Assembly (NCBI GenBank): GCA_902591045.1
Contig: CACIZC010000002.1
Location: 1 to 64,000, forward strand
DNA length: 64,000 nt
Source: an uncultured Pelagibacteraceae bacterium
GTDB taxonomy: Bacteria; Pseudomonadota; Alphaproteobacteria; Pelagibacterales; Pelagibacteraceae
Direction: 5' to 3'
How positions within the stretch are numbered: position 1 is the first letter of the stretch; each line of letters starts with the position of its first letter. Position numbers and translations under genes: made by a program. Under the pieces are notes generated by a model. The model worked only from the letters and a program-made list of their open reading frames with translations. It ran no database searches and was not told the origin of the DNA. This document shows, one piece after another, positions 1 to 9,495 of the stretch.

Positions 1-159
1 TTTTATTGCAGCATTAGTTGAAAGATCAAAATCAAATCCTGACGGAGGATTTTCAACTATAATATCATTTAAAAGTTTTTTTGAATTAATGTTAAATAAA
101 TCTTTGTTTTTATAAATAATGTCTATAATTTTTTTTGAGTATATTTTAAAAAGATTCAT
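1..159 (-). CDS. argS: Arginyl-tRNA synthetase, N-terminal fragment (cut by window edge)
   Basis: Reading the minus strand from the ATG at 159 gives 53 residues, starting MNLFKIYSKKII and reaching VENPPSGFDFDLSTNAA. This resembles the N-terminal tRNA-recognition domain of class I ArgRS, where a VE-PP...D-STNAA stretch is usual. The HIGH and KMSKS motifs lie beyond the left edge, so the call rests on the N-terminus only. The start codon overlaps the dgt stop as ATGA, so the two genes are probably co-transcribed and translationally coupled. ArgRS charges tRNA-Arg in the cytoplasm. The ORF track omits it because the frame is open at the edge. Confidence 0.72.
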   Translation of the reverse strand, partial: MNLFKIYSKKIIDIIYKNKDLFNINSKKLLNDIIVENPPSGFDFDLSTNAAIK

Positions 160-1211
160 TTTATTGTGTTATAAAGATTAATTGCAAATCTATCTGTCAT
201 TCCAGCAATATAATCGCAAACGCATCTTTCTTTTGTTATTCTTGTAAAATTTTTATTTCCTATAAATTTTTTTGGTTTCTTGCAAATGGTCTTGAATAGC
301 TTGTTAATTATTTTTTTTCCTTGTCGCGTCCTTTTTAGAACTGTTTCATGTAAATACATATTATCTCTTAAAAAAGATTTAATTTCTTTATCAAAATTTA
401 ACATTTTTTTTGAAAAAGTTACTAACTTAACTTTAGATCTATATATATCATTTATATTTTTTGGGTTAACAAGTTTAATGTTTTTTTTCGTTTCGCTAAT
501 AACATCTTTTACCATTTCGTCAATTATACTTCTAATGATTTGTCTTAATAATAGATCATTTTTATTTTTATTTAAGTTTTTTTTATGCTTGTTAATAATA
601 TTTGAGATAATTGGTATTGATTTTAAATCTTCTATTCTAAACAATTGTGCTCTTAAACCGTCCTCTAAATCATGGCTATTGTATGCTATGTCATCAGAGA
701 TAGATGAAATTTGAGACTCCAAAGAAGAATTATTTGAAAAGATAATTTTATTTTTAAATATGTCTTTTCCAAGAATCGATTCATATTTTAATTTTTTTTT
801 TACTGGACCGTTATGTTTTACCAAACCATCTAAAGTTTCGATGCATAAATTTAATCCTCTGAAATTATAATACTTATTTTCCAAAATTGTTATTACTCTT
901 AAAGTTTGAATATTGTGATCAAAACCTCCATAATTAATCATGCATCTATTTAATGAGTTTTCACCAGCGTGCCCAAAAGGAGGATGTCCCAAGTCGTGAG
1001 CTAGACTTAAGGTTTCACACAAGTCTTCGTTCAAATTAAAAATTCTGCCTAGAGTTCTTGCAATTTGAGCAACTTCGAGTGAATGAGTGATTCTTGTTCT
1101 ATAATGATCTCCACTAGTATTTACAAAAACTTGTGTTTTATGTTTTAGTCTCCTAAAAGCAGTTGAGTGGATTATTCTATCTCGATCTCTCTGGTAAGGA
1201 GATCTAAACAA
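156..1211 (-). CDS. dgt: dGTP triphosphohydrolase-like HD protein (dNTPase); 5' end disrupted
   Basis: Deoxyguanosinetriphosphate triphosphohydrolase family, hydrolysing dNTPs to deoxynucleosides and triphosphate. The family signature FQRDRDRIIHS-AFRRL appears as YQRDRDRIIHSTAFRRLKHKTQVF. The HD metal site reads HSLEV ... LAHDLGHPPFGHAGE, and a later helix carries SDDIAYNSHDLEDG. The listed start is a TTG inside a conserved block. The same frame is open upstream and encodes a family-like SSGRIYKEKASLF, but it has no ATG, GTG or TTG before a stop near 1314. An ATG at 1287 lies one frame off and is separated by a run of eight A on the coding strand. Removing one A would join it in frame. The real N-terminus is therefore probably about 25 residues longer, broken by a homopolymer indel. 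Start uncertain; function fairly sure. Confidence 0.85.
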   Translation of the reverse strand: MFRSPYQRDRDRIIHSTAFRRLKHKTQVFVNTSGDHYRTRITHSLEVAQIARTLGRIFNLNEDLCETLSLAHDLGHPPFGHAGENSLNRCMINYGGFDHNIQTLRVITILENKYYNFRGLNLCIETLDGLVKHNGPVKKKLKYESILGKDIFKNKIIFSNNSSLESQISSISDDIAYNSHDLEDGLRAQLFRIEDLKSIPIISNIINKHKKNLNKNKNDLLLRQIIRSIIDEMVKDVISETKKNIKLVNPKNINDIYRSKVKLVTFSKKMLNFDKEIKSFLRDNMYLHETVLKRTRQGKKIINKLFKTICKKPKKFIGNKNFTRITKERCVCDYIAGMTDRFAINLYNTIK

Positions 1212-1281
1212 GCTTGCTTTTTCTTTGTAAATCCTTCCAGAAGATTTTATTGGTACAGAAAACTTTGAATATTCGTTTTTT

Positions 1282-1310
1282 TTGCATATGCTGTGATAAA
1301 ATTGTATAAT
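1282..1310 (+). promoter_or_regulatory. Candidate sigma-70 promoter for erpA-xthA
   Basis: A TTGCAT -35-like hexamer at 1282-1287 is followed by a 17-bp spacer and a perfect TATAAT at 1305-1310, 16 bp before the erpA ATG. The -35 overlaps the probable ATG of divergent dgt. The predicted leader is only about 10 nt. Confidence 0.5.
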
Positions 1311-1326
1311 ACATTATTTTAAAAAT

Positions 1327-1644
1327 ATGACTAATAAAATTGAATTTACAGATTCTGCTAAAAAGGAAATTAATAGAGTTGTTTTAGATAAAGGAGCAAA
1401 AATTTATTTTAGAATTTCTGTCCAAGGTGGAGGTTGTTCAGGATTTAAATATAAATTCTCTTTTGACGATAATATCAAACAAAATGATAAAATTTTTGAC
1501 AAAACTATTATAGACGAAAGTTCTTTAAAAATTATAAATGGTTCAGTTGTTGACTTTAAAAAAGAATTAATTGGAAATTCATTTATTATACAAAATCCAA
1601 ACGCCACATCTTCCTGCGGTTGTGGAATTTCTTTTTCTGTCTAA
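1327..1644 (+). CDS. erpA: Iron-sulfur cluster insertion protein, HesB/IscA/ErpA family
   Basis: A-type Fe-S carrier that passes clusters to apo-enzymes in the cytoplasm. At 105 aa it has the usual family length. The three conserved cysteines are visible: one in QGGGCSGFKYKF (about residue 37) and two in the C-terminal SSCGCGISF. The N-terminus IEFTDSAKKEI is also typical. The stop overlaps the ATG of xthA as TAATG, so the two are co-translated. In SAR11-like genomes one A-type protein may serve both IscA and ErpA roles; I cannot separate them here. Clients encoded in this window could include IlvD and LipA, both Fe-S enzymes (inference). Confidence 0.88.
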   Translation: MTNKIEFTDSAKKEINRVVLDKGAKIYFRISVQGGGCSGFKYKFSFDDNIKQNDKIFDKTIIDESSLKIINGSVVDFKKELIGNSFIIQNPNATSSCGCGISFSV

Positions 1645-2420
1645 TGAAAATTGTTTCTTGGAATGTAAATTCTGTCAGAGCCAGAATTGATAATATTCTT
1701 GACTATATATCTGATAGCAAGCCAGACATATTAATGCTTCAAGAAATCAAAACAGAAGAAAAAAATTTTCCATTTATGGATTTTAAAAATGCTGGTTATG
1801 AGTCACATGTTTTTGGTCAAAAAAGTTATAATGGAGTGGCCATTTTATCAAAAAAAAAAATTGGAAAAATTAACACAACATTAATTAAAGATAAGCTTAA
1901 TCAAGCAAGGGTTATTGTGGCAGATATTGATTACAAAACAACAATATTAAAACTAATAAATATATATGTCCCAAACGGAAATCCTATTAATACAGAAAAA
2001 TTTGAATATAAAAAAGATTGGTTGAACGCTTTTGTAAAAGAAATTAAAAAAACTCTAAATAATAACAAAAATATTATAATTGGTGGTGATTTTAATATTA
2101 TACCTGAAGAAATTGATGTTTATAATTTTGAAAAATACAAAAACGATGCTTTATTTAAAATTGAAATAAGAAAAAAATTTAGAGAATTAATTAATTTAGG
2201 TTTTGTTGATGCCTATAGATATTTAAATAAAAAAAAACAGGAATATACTTTTTGGGATTATATGGCAGGTTCATGGCAAAAAAATTATGGATTAAGAATT
2301 GATCATTTTTTAGTTTCAAATAATTTAACAGATAATATAAAAAAAATATTTATAAATAAAAAACCCAGAGGAAAAGTTAAACCTTCTGATCATACACCTG
2401 TCGAAATCTATTTTAATTAA
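1644..2420 (+). CDS. xthA: Exodeoxyribonuclease III (AP endonuclease)
   Basis: Mg-dependent exonuclease III / abasic-site endonuclease for base-excision repair. The true start is the ATG at 1644 (MKIVSWNVNSVRAR), overlapping the erpA stop; the ORF-track extension to 1620 is spurious. This gives 258 aa, normal for the family. Visible motifs are WNVNS-RAR at the N-terminus, LQEIKT (metal-binding Glu, about 36), NIYVPNG, GGDFNI (catalytic Asp/Asn), and the C-terminal RIDHFL and SDHTPV. The 3' end overlaps the convergent manC by 4 bp. Confidence 0.93.
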   Translation: MKIVSWNVNSVRARIDNILDYISDSKPDILMLQEIKTEEKNFPFMDFKNAGYESHVFGQKSYNGVAILSKKKIGKINTTLIKDKLNQARVIVADIDYKTTILKLINIYVPNGNPINTEKFEYKKDWLNAFVKEIKKTLNNNKNIIIGGDFNIIPEEIDVYNFEKYKNDALFKIEIRKKFRELINLGFVDAYRYLNKKKQEYTFWDYMAGSWQKNYGLRIDHFLVSNNLTDNIKKIFINKKPRGKVKPSDHTPVEIYFN

Positions 2421-3622
2421 CTTATTCTTCCGTAAACATCTTTGTATCTAACAATATCTGTTTCTTTTAAAATTGCACCTGATTGGACTTCCATAATTTT
2501 TACAGGTTTTTTATACAAATTTTCAATTCTATGTATCGCTCCTTTAGGTATATGAATAAAATCGTTTGCTTTTGTAAAAAATTTTTTTTTATTTAATGTT
2601 ATTTTTGGTTTTCCTGAAATTACGTTCCAATATTCTGATCTATGTCTGTGTTTTTGCAAACTAATAGACGAGTTTGAATTAATGGACAGTTCTTTAATTA
2701 AAAAACCATTTCCTTTAAACAAATTTATGTACTTACCCCAAGGTCGATAAAAAACATTTTTTCTCTTAAAATATATTTTTTTATTCTTTTCAAAAACATT
2801 TAGAATATCTTTCCAACTACCAAGGTCAGACCAAGGAATATTTATATTGATACCGTAGACGTTTTTGCTTTTTTCAAGAATTGCATAATCAAATGAAATT
2901 GGTTTAATTTTTTTAAAATTTTTTTTATTTAGATAAAAAACTTTATTTTTGATCTTGGATTTTCTAAATGAGTCTATGCAATTTTTTAAAATAAAAGATT
3001 GATGTTTTCTAAAGTGATTTAAAATTGAAGATTTTTTAGCAAACAATATTCCTGAATTCCAAGAACCTTTTTTTTTAACTATTAATTTTGCCTTGGAGAG
3101 ATTTGGTTTTTCAATAAATCGGGTGACTTTGTTTAAATGTTTTCCTGTTTTTTTTGTCAAAAAATACCCGTATTGAGAAGAGGGATAATTAGGTTTAATT
3201 CCAAAAATAAATATATTTTCTTCGTTTAAATGTTTTCTATTTGATTGCAAAAATTTAAAAAAAGTATTTGTTTTATCTATTAAATGATCACAAGGGAAAA
3301 AAATCATTGGTTGATTATACGAAACATTGTTAATTAATGCTGAGGATAATATTGCGGGAGCAGTATTTCTTTTAATTGGTTCCAAAATTATATGGTATTT
3401 TCTAATTTTATTTTTTGAAAGATGTTTTTTAACCAATTTTAAATACAACATATTAGTGCTTATTATAGGGTTGTCAAAAATTGGGTTTTTTATTCTTTGG
3501 ATCGTCTTTTGAAATAAGTTCCATCCACCAAAATCTATAAATTGTTTTGGATTAATTTTTTTTGATTTCGGCCATAACCTCGTACCTTCGCCGCCACATA
3601 AGATAACAGGTTTAATTTTCAT
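2417..3622 (-). CDS. manC: Mannose-1-phosphate guanylyltransferase / mannose-6-phosphate isomerase
   Basis: Makes GDP-mannose from Man-1-P and GTP for surface glycans. The N-terminal nucleotidyltransferase shows VILCGGEGTRLWP-S and PKQF, then EPIKRNTAPAI and FIEKPN. The C-terminal cupin (type II phosphomannose isomerase) shows YRPWGKY, LQKHRHRSEYW and IPKGAIHRIEN, ending in ETDIVRYKDVYGR. At 401 aa it is shorter than the common 460-480 aa bifunctional enzymes, mostly through short linkers, but both domains look complete. The ATG overlaps the ilvD stop (TAATG). No other nucleotide-sugar genes are adjacent; the sugar O-methyltransferase lies 10 kb away. Confidence 0.88.
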   Translation of the reverse strand: MKIKPVILCGGEGTRLWPKSKKINPKQFIDFGGWNLFQKTIQRIKNPIFDNPIISTNMLYLKLVKKHLSKNKIRKYHIILEPIKRNTAPAILSSALINNVSYNQPMIFFPCDHLIDKTNTFFKFLQSNRKHLNEENIFIFGIKPNYPSSQYGYFLTKKTGKHLNKVTRFIEKPNLSKAKLIVKKKGSWNSGILFAKKSSILNHFRKHQSFILKNCIDSFRKSKIKNKVFYLNKKNFKKIKPISFDYAILEKSKNVYGININIPWSDLGSWKDILNVFEKNKKIYFKRKNVFYRPWGKYINLFKGNGFLIKELSINSNSSISLQKHRHRSEYWNVISGKPKITLNKKKFFTKANDFIHIPKGAIHRIENLYKKPVKIMEVQSGAILKETDIVRYKDVYGRIS

Positions 3623-5340
3623 TATATATCAGCATAACACTTTACTTCTTTTTTGGCTCCTGGATGAGTAGAGGCGCCTAAATAAGCAGGACCGACTGTT
3701 TGTGCATATTTCCAAAGTGTGCCGTTACCAAAATTTATTTTTTTCGGTTTCCACTTTTTTCTTCTCTTGATTAATTCTTTTTTCGACAGATCAACGTTGA
3801 TGGTGCCCTTCTTAGCATCAATGTGAATTATATCTCCATCTTTTAATAATCCTATAGGACCGCCTACAGAGGCTTCGGGCCCAACATGTCCTATACAGAA
3901 TCCTCTAGTAGCTCCCGAAAATCTACCGTCTGTAATAAGAGCTACCTTTTCACCCATTCCTTGTCCATAAATTGCTCCTGTTGTTGATAGCATTTCACGC
4001 ATCCCGGGACCACCTTTTGGTCCTTCATATCTAATTACAATAATGTCACCTTCTTTATAATTTTTTTTTTGAACAGCATTAAATGCCGCTTCTTCCGTGT
4101 CAAAGCATTTTGCTTTTCCCGTAAACTTTAATTTTTTTAATCCTGCAACTTTAACAATGGCTCCTTCTGGAGCCAAGTTCCCTTTTAAACCTACTACTCC
4201 ACCATCTTGAGAAATAGGATTGTTATAGCGTCTCAAAACTTTTTGATTATCATTAAAAATCACATTTTTTAAATTTTCTTTCATAGTTTTTCCTGTAACA
4301 GTTAAACAGTTTTCATGTATGAAGCCTCCATCCATAAGTGTTTTGAGCAGCATTGGAACACCACCTGCTTCGAACATGTCTTTAGCAACATATTTACCTC
4401 CAGGTTTTAAATCTGCAAGATAAGGTGTTTTTTTAAAAATCTTTGCTACGTCCATTAAATCAAATTTAATACCACATTCGTTTGCAATTGATGGTAGATG
4501 TAAAGCTGCATTGGTAGATCCTCCTGTAGCAGCAACTATTGTTGCAGCATTTTCAAGTGATTTTTTTGTAACTATATCTCTAGGTTTAATTTTTTTTTCT
4601 AATAAATTCATCACTGCTTGGCCGCTAAGATATGCGTATTTATCTCTTTCTTCATACGGTGCAGGAGTGCCTGATGAATAAGGCAATGCTAAACCAATTG
4701 CTTCGGATACACATGCCATAGTATTGGCTGTGAATTGTCCTCCGCATGCTCCCGCACTTGGACAAGCCACTAATTCTAACTCTCTTAGTTCTTCGGTAGA
4801 CATTTTTCCTGATGAATGCTTTCCTACACCCTCAAATACATCTACCACGGTTACATCTTTGCCTTTAAATTTTCCTGGTAATATTGATCCCCCATAAATA
4901 AATACACTAGGCACATTTAATCTGCACATAGCCATCATTAAACCTGGTAAAGATTTATCACAGCCTGCTACACCAACTAGAGCATCATAACAATGTCCTC
5001 TGACTGTTAATTCTGTGGAATCTGCAATCACTTCTCTAGAAATCAATGAAGACTTCATTCCTTCATGGCCCATGGCTATTCCATCTGTTACTGTTATGGT
5101 GCAAAACTCACGAGGAGTACCTTCGGAGTCTTTAACTCCTTTTTTTACAGACTGAGCCTGTCTCATCAAAGCAATATTACAAGGTGCTGCCTCATTCCAA
5201 GTAGAAACTACACCAACAAAAGGCTTTGCAACATCTTCTTCTGTAAGCTTCATTGCATAGTAAAAAGATCTATGTGGAGCTTTATCGACTCCTACAGATG
5301 TATGACGACTAGGTAATTTTTTTTTGTCAAACTTTTTCAT
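3622..5340 (-). CDS. ilvD: Dihydroxy-acid dehydratase
   Basis: Fe-S enzyme of valine/isoleucine biosynthesis, dehydrating dihydroxyacids to 2-keto acids. Length is 572 aa. Fe-S cysteines appear in [13 protein letters not shown] (about 54), [11 protein letters not shown] (about 126) and [15 protein letters not shown] (about 197). The C-terminal [11 protein letters not shown] is also diagnostic. It lies between valS (4-bp ATGA overlap) and manC (TAATG overlap) in a tightly packed minus-strand run. It is one of the better conserved proteins in the window. Confidence 0.97.
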   Translation of the reverse strand: MKKFDKKKLPSRHTSVGVDKAPHRSFYYAMKLTEEDVAKPFVGVVSTWNEAAPCNIALMRQAQSVKKGVKDSEGTPREFCTITVTDGIAMGHEGMKSSLISREVIADSTELTVRGHCYDALVGVAGCDKSLPGLMMAMCRLNVPSVFIYGGSILPGKFKGKDVTVVDVFEGVGKHSSGKMSTEELRELELVACPSAGACGGQFTANTMACVSEAIGLALPYSSGTPAPYEERDKYAYLSGQAVMNLLEKKIKPRDIVTKKSLENAATIVAATGGSTNAALHLPSIANECGIKFDLMDVAKIFKKTPYLADLKPGGKYVAKDMFEAGGVPMLLKTLMDGGFIHENCLTVTGKTMKENLKNVIFNDNQKVLRRYNNPISQDGGVVGLKGNLAPEGAIVKVAGLKKLKFTGKAKCFDTEEAAFNAVQKKNYKEGDIIVIRYEGPKGGPGMREMLSTTGAIYGQGMGEKVALITDGRFSGATRGFCIGHVGPEASVGGPIGLLKDGDIIHIDAKKGTINVDLSKKELIKRRKKWKPKKINFGNGTLWKYAQTVGPAYLGASTHPGAKKEVKCYADI

Positions 5341-7973
5341 GCTAAACTTTTAATTGTTAAATTAATCTTATCGATATCACTTTTAAGTTCATTATAGGTA
5401 TTTTTTTCCTGTTCCACAATATGATTTGGAGCTTTATTTATAAAGCTCTTATTATCTAATTTTTTACTAATATTTTCTAATTGGTTTAATAATTTATTTT
5501 GTTTTTTAAGCAAATTTTCTCTAATTAAATTTAGATCTACACTTTGATCAAAGTATATCTTAATTATTTCCCCGGAAATAACTAGGCTAGCAGACTGTTT
5601 ATTCGTAATATCTTTGGTCAAAATTGAGTTTATTCTTCCAAGTTTTTTTAAAATAATTTGATTATCAAAAAACAGTTTTTGTTTGCTTTTTACTAGGTTT
5701 TCTATAGAAATATCAATAAAAGATCCTGGAGCTATACTCAATTCATTTTTAAAAGATCTCATTTTTGAAATAACATCAATTATATCGTTTACATTTTCTG
5801 TTTCTTTGTCCTTTTTAATCTTATTTTCCTTAATCCAAGATGAATACATTAAGTATTTTTCTTTTTTACTACCCAATTTATTTCTTTGCCATAATTCTTC
5901 AGTAATAAAAGGAATAAATGGATGTAATAGAATTAATGCTTCTTTAAATATATAGGTAGAGGTAGATTTAACTTCTTTTATTTGTTTTTTATCATTAGAA
6001 GAAAATATAGTTTTAGATAGCTCTAAATACCAATCACAATAGCTATTCCATACGAATTTATAAATTATCTTGGATGCTTCATCAAATCTATAATTAATTA
6101 TATGTTTTTCTGCTAAATTTTTAGTTTTAATTAATTCAGAATAAATCCATTTATTTATATTCAAAGTAAGTCTTTTAGTATTAATGTTAGAATTAAAACT
6201 ACACTTATTTACTTTCAAAAAATTATTTGCATTCCAAATTTTTGTAAGAAAATTTCTATACCCTTTTACTCTCTGTTCGGATAATTTAACGTCTCTACCT
6301 GGAGATGCCATAGATAACAAAGTAAACCTTAAAGCATCTGCGCTATAAGTTTTTATTAACTCTAAAGGATCAATAACGTTACCTTTTGATTTAGACATTT
6401 TTTGTCCTTTCTCGTCTCTTACAAGAGCGTGAACATAAATTTCTTTAAATGGTTCTTTTTTTAAAAATTCCATTCCTAACATCATCATTCTTGCTACCCA
6501 GAAAAAAATAATATCAAAACCAGTTACCAATACAGATGTGGGATAAAATCTTTTTAAATAATAATTTGATTTAGGCCAGCCCAAAGTAGCAAACGGCCAA
6601 AGACCAGAAGAAAACCAGGTATCGAGAACATCGGGGTCTCTGCTTAATTTAACCTTTTTTTTATAAAACTTTTTAGACTCTAATTGAGCTTTTTTTTCAT
6701 TTTCAGCTACAAAAATTTTTTTGTCTGGACCATACCATGCAGGAATTTGATGTCCCCACCATAGCTGTCTCGATATGCACCATGGCTCAATATTATTCAT
6801 CCATTGAAAATAAGTTTTTGTCCAATTTTCAGGAAAGAAATTTGTTTTTTTATTTTTAACAATTTTTTTTGCGCTTTCTGAAAGTTTTTTTGCATCAACA
6901 AACCATTGTTCAGTAAGATAAGGTTCGATAATTGTGTTCGATCTGTCTCCATAAGGCACTTTATTTTTTATATTTTCTTCTTTTAATAGAAGTTGTAATT
7001 CAGATAGTTCCTTCAAAATTTTATTTCTAGCTTCAAATCTGTCTAAACCTACGTACGTATTTGGAGCATTCTCGTTAATTTTTCCATCTGTCGTAAATAT
7101 ATTTATCATTTTTAATTTTTGTCTTCTGCCAACATTAAAGTCATTGAAATCATGCGCAGGAGTAATTTTTACAGCACCAGTTCCTTGTTCTGGATCAGCG
7201 TATTGATCTTGGATAATTTTTAATTTTCTTCCAACAATTGGGAGAATTGCAAATTTTCCTGCTAAATCTTTATATCTTTCGTCACTTGGATTGACAGCTA
7301 TTGCTGTATCTCCCAGCATAGTTTCTGGCCTGGTTGTTGCAATCGCAATATAGTTGTCAGAATTTTCAATTTTATATTTAATATAATAAAGTTTAGAATT
7401 CATCTCTCTTTGATCAACTTCAAGATCTGATATTGCGGTTTTTAAAAACGTATCCCAATTAACGAGTTTTTTAGATTTGTAAATTAATTTCTTTTTATAT
7501 AAATCTACAAATACTTTGATTACTGAATTTGAAAGATTTTTATCCATGGTAAAAGCATTCCTAGACCAATCACATGAACAACCCAATTTTTTAAGTTGAT
7601 TAATAATTTTTCCACCATAATCATTTTTCCATTGCCAAACTTTTTTTATAAATCGTTTTCTTCCAATGTTGTTTTTATCTATATTTTTTAATTTTAACTG
7701 TTTTTCTACTAAAGCCTGAGTAGCAATACCCGCATGATCCGTACCTGGTTGCCATAAAGTTTCAAAATTATTCATTCTATGATATCTGACTAAAACATCC
7801 TGAAGTGAATTATTTAATGCATGTCCCATGTGAAGAGTTCCAGTAACGTTAGGTGGTGGTATTACTATTGAAAAGGTTTTTTTATTTTTTCTAGGCTTAA
7901 ATAACTTGTTTTTTTCCCAATAAGAATAAATCTTGTTCTCTACTTTTTTGTGGTTATATTTACTAAATTCCAT
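5337..7973 (-). CDS. valS: Valyl-tRNA synthetase
   Basis: Class I aminoacyl-tRNA synthetase charging tRNA-Val. Length is 878 aa. The HIGH motif is in [16 protein letters not shown] (about 37-52) and the KMSKS motif in [15 protein letters not shown]. The editing (CP1) domain carries [16 protein letters not shown]. The C-terminus is a coiled coil of the usual ValRS type, rich in Leu, Lys and Asn. It is first in the valS-ilvD-manC run, with tRNA-Cys starting 77 bp upstream on the opposite strand. Those 77 bp are AT-rich and must hold both promoters; I could not pick clear hexamers. Confidence 0.97.
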   Translation of the reverse strand: MEFSKYNHKKVENKIYSYWEKNKLFKPRKNKKTFSIVIPPPNVTGTLHMGHALNNSLQDVLVRYHRMNNFETLWQPGTDHAGIATQALVEKQLKLKNIDKNNIGRKRFIKKVWQWKNDYGGKIINQLKKLGCSCDWSRNAFTMDKNLSNSVIKVFVDLYKKKLIYKSKKLVNWDTFLKTAISDLEVDQREMNSKLYYIKYKIENSDNYIAIATTRPETMLGDTAIAVNPSDERYKDLAGKFAILPIVGRKLKIIQDQYADPEQGTGAVKITPAHDFNDFNVGRRQKLKMINIFTTDGKINENAPNTYVGLDRFEARNKILKELSELQLLLKEENIKNKVPYGDRSNTIIEPYLTEQWFVDAKKLSESAKKIVKNKKTNFFPENWTKTYFQWMNNIEPWCISRQLWWGHQIPAWYGPDKKIFVAENEKKAQLESKKFYKKKVKLSRDPDVLDTWFSSGLWPFATLGWPKSNYYLKRFYPTSVLVTGFDIIFFWVARMMMLGMEFLKKEPFKEIYVHALVRDEKGQKMSKSKGNVIDPLELIKTYSADALRFTLLSMASPGRDVKLSEQRVKGYRNFLTKIWNANNFLKVNKCSFNSNINTKRLTLNINKWIYSELIKTKNLAEKHIINYRFDEASKIIYKFVWNSYCDWYLELSKTIFSSNDKKQIKEVKSTSTYIFKEALILLHPFIPFITEELWQRNKLGSKKEKYLMYSSWIKENKIKKDKETENVNDIIDVISKMRSFKNELSIAPGSFIDISIENLVKSKQKLFFDNQIILKKLGRINSILTKDITNKQSASLVISGEIIKIYFDQSVDLNLIRENLLKKQNKLLNQLENISKKLDNKSFINKAPNHIVEQEKNTYNELKSDIDKINLTIKSLA

Positions 7974-8049
7974 ACTACTTATAAATATTAATAATATTTA
8001 CAAACTTCTAGCTTTATTTTTATATATAAACCTATATTAATCTAAATAT

Positions 8050-8123
8050 GGCCACGTGGCGGAATGGTTACGCAGAGGATTGCAAATCCTTTTATCCCAG
8101 TTCGATTCTGGGCGTGGCCTCCA
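8050..8123 (+). tRNA. tRNA-Cys (anticodon GCA)
   Basis: 74 nt folding as a cloverleaf. The acceptor GGCCACG pairs with CGTGGCC. The anticodon loop is TTGCAAA with GCA, stem GGAT/ATCC. The T-arm contains GTTCGATTC. The CCA end is encoded. Confidence 0.95.
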
Positions 8124-8174
8124 TTAAAATATAACTTGTTAAAAATTATAAATAAAAGTATATCTTGATTTAAT

Positions 8175-8250
8175 TCCTCGGTAGCTCAGTTGGTAGAGCA
8201 GTTGACTGTTAATCAATTGGTCGCAGGTTCGAGTCCTGCCCGAGGAGCCA
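8175..8250 (+). tRNA. tRNA-Asn (anticodon GTT)
   Basis: 76 nt cloverleaf. The acceptor TCCTCGG pairs with CCGAGGA, discriminator G, encoded CCA. The D-arm is GCTCAGTTGGTAGAGC. The anticodon loop is CTGTTAA with GTT. The T-arm is GCAGGTTCGAGTCCTGC. It follows tRNA-Cys by 51 bp, probably in one transcript. Confidence 0.95.
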
Positions 8251-8258
8251 AATAATAA

Positions 8259-8627
8259 CTAACCAGTTTCTTTAAGACTTCCAGTATTTTTCAAAATCTG
8301 AACAATCTTTGTTTTTTGAACATCAGAAAGTTTTGAAAAAGTCTTTAGCAAAAAAGAATAGTTTAAATCCTCAGTACTACCTATTTCGTCACCAACAATT
8401 TTCTTATAATCACTATAATCTTCATAAAAGTAAGTTATTGGAACTTTTAAAAAGTTAGATAATTGCATAAGCCTACTTGAACTTACTCCGTTAGTTCCTT
8501 TTTCATATTTTTGGATCTGTTGAAATGTGACGTTGATTGCGTTTGCTACTTTCGTTTGAGTTAGACCTAATGATAGTCTTCTCATTCTTAATTTTTTTCC
8601 TAAATGAACGTTAAAATTCTCTTCCAT
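8259..8627 (-). CDS. XRE-family helix-turn-helix regulator
   Basis: 122-aa cytoplasmic DNA-binding protein. The ORF-track start is a TTG; the ATG two codons in (8627) has GGGAG six bases upstream and is preferred. The HTH occupies about residues 9-65: LGKKLRMRRLSLGLTQTKVA, then NVTFQQIQKYEKG, SRLMQLSNFLKV and the PITYFYED end typical of Cro/CI-like alphaproteobacterial regulators. The C-terminal half (LLKTFSKLSDVQKTKIVQIL) is a helical tail seen in widespread single-copy XRE proteins. Targets are unknown. A dyad 75 bp upstream could be its own operator. It converges on tRNA-Asn, 8 bp from its end. Confidence 0.85.
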   Translation of the reverse strand: MEENFNVHLGKKLRMRRLSLGLTQTKVANAINVTFQQIQKYEKGTNGVSSSRLMQLSNFLKVPITYFYEDYSDYKKIVGDEIGSTEDLNYSFLLKTFSKLSDVQKTKIVQILKNTGSLKETG

Positions 8628-8702
8628 CGACAACTCCCAAATTCGGTTTATTCAATATGAAAAAAAAATATTTGGCAACAGTAAATATACTCTAAAGCAA
8701 TT

Positions 8703-8721
8703 TTTTTTTGGGCCAAAAAAA
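8703..8721. promoter_or_regulatory. Dyad upstream of the XRE regulator gene
   Basis: Nineteen-base near-palindrome: T7-GG, a central G, then CC-A7, centred at 8712, about 85 bp before the XRE start. Autoregulation is possible but is inference. It is in the only non-coding gap here (8628-8797), where I see nothing else firm apart from the weak A6-C4-T6 hairpin at 8769-8784. Confidence 0.25.
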
Positions 8722-8768
8722 CCTTGTTTCTAATAGATTAATCGTAATAATTGTTGACATATCTATTG

Positions 8769-8784
8769 AAAAAACCCCTTTTTT
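8769..8784 (-). terminator. Weak terminator-like hairpin between the exported-protein gene and the XRE gene
   Basis: Perfect A6-CCCC-T6 on the plus strand gives a hairpin with six A-U pairs just past the stop of the 8798-9481 gene. The stem is all A-U, so the call is tentative. Confidence 0.25.
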
Positions 8785-8797
8785 ACCTTTTATTTCA

Positions 8798-9481
8798 TTA
8801 AAAACCGTGTTCGACTAACCTATATTCCCATTTTCCAAACTTATCATATGAAGCTTTAAGCCAAATTAAAGTTTTTTCATCATACCAAACATGAATATTT
8901 AATTTTTTTTTCTTTAAAGGCTTGTTGTCATTAGATAAAAAATGAAAATGCAGAGCTTTATAATCTTTTCCGTTTAAATTAATATTTTTTTTACCCAAAA
9001 ATTTTACTTTTTGATCTAAAATTCTACCCGAAATTGGACTAATTTGCTTTTTTTTATTAATTATTGAATGATTCCACCAAGACCCAATCAATAAATCATC
9101 ATTAACAAGCCCTTTAAATGATGATCCATCAATATTTAGTTTTTTTTCTTTAATATTGATATTTACATATTTATTTTTATCATTTTGTACAGTTTTTGAG
9201 GTGAATTTTATTAATTTTCCATTTTCGTAAATCTCCTCACTTTTTGTGGAATATTTCATAAGGTTAATTCCAAGTTTGGAAACATTAAATTCTCCATCGC
9301 TTTTGACATAAAAGATATTTCCGACATTTTTAAAGGTGAAATTATGTGAACCAATAATATTTTCGTTAAAAAAAAGACTATATTTAAGATATTTAACTTT
9401 TTCGTAATGTTTTACGTGCCCAAATGAAAGATTGTTAAAAAAAAATAAGAAAAATATAAATAAAAAGATCAGTTTTCTCAT
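8798..9481 (-). CDS. Exported protein, DUF6134/DUF3108-like
   Basis: 227 aa. The N-terminus MRKLIFLFIFFLFFFNNLSFG is a clear signal peptide with likely cleavage after about residue 21, so it is periplasmic or outer-membrane-facing. The mature part is beta-rich: it opens LKYSLFFNENIIGSHNFTF, contains GSWWNHSII and RILDQKVKFLG, and ends HVWYDEKTLIWLKASYDKFGKWEYRL. This resembles the beta-barrel DUF6134/DUF3108 proteins of alphaproteobacteria, whose function is unknown. It sits 14 bp after aapP on the same strand, but a role in amino-acid uptake is not implied. Family call tentative; secretion fairly sure. Confidence 0.7.
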   Translation of the reverse strand: MRKLIFLFIFFLFFFNNLSFGHVKHYEKVKYLKYSLFFNENIIGSHNFTFKNVGNIFYVKSDGEFNVSKLGINLMKYSTKSEEIYENGKLIKFTSKTVQNDKNKYVNINIKEKKLNIDGSSFKGLVNDDLLIGSWWNHSIINKKKQISPISGRILDQKVKFLGKKNINLNGKDYKALHFHFLSNDNKPLKKKKLNIHVWYDEKTLIWLKASYDKFGKWEYRLVEHGF

Positions 9482-9495
9482 TAAATTTAAAAAAA

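Noticed and set aside
280-714. 144-aa plus-strand ORF inside dgt
   Set aside because: Antisense shadow of a well-supported coding frame; hydrophobic Phe/Leu/Ile composition is what AT-rich antisense frames give.
8754-8759. Perfect TTGACA on the plus strand
   Set aside because: No -10 at 16-18 bp and no plus-strand gene downstream; chance hexamer.
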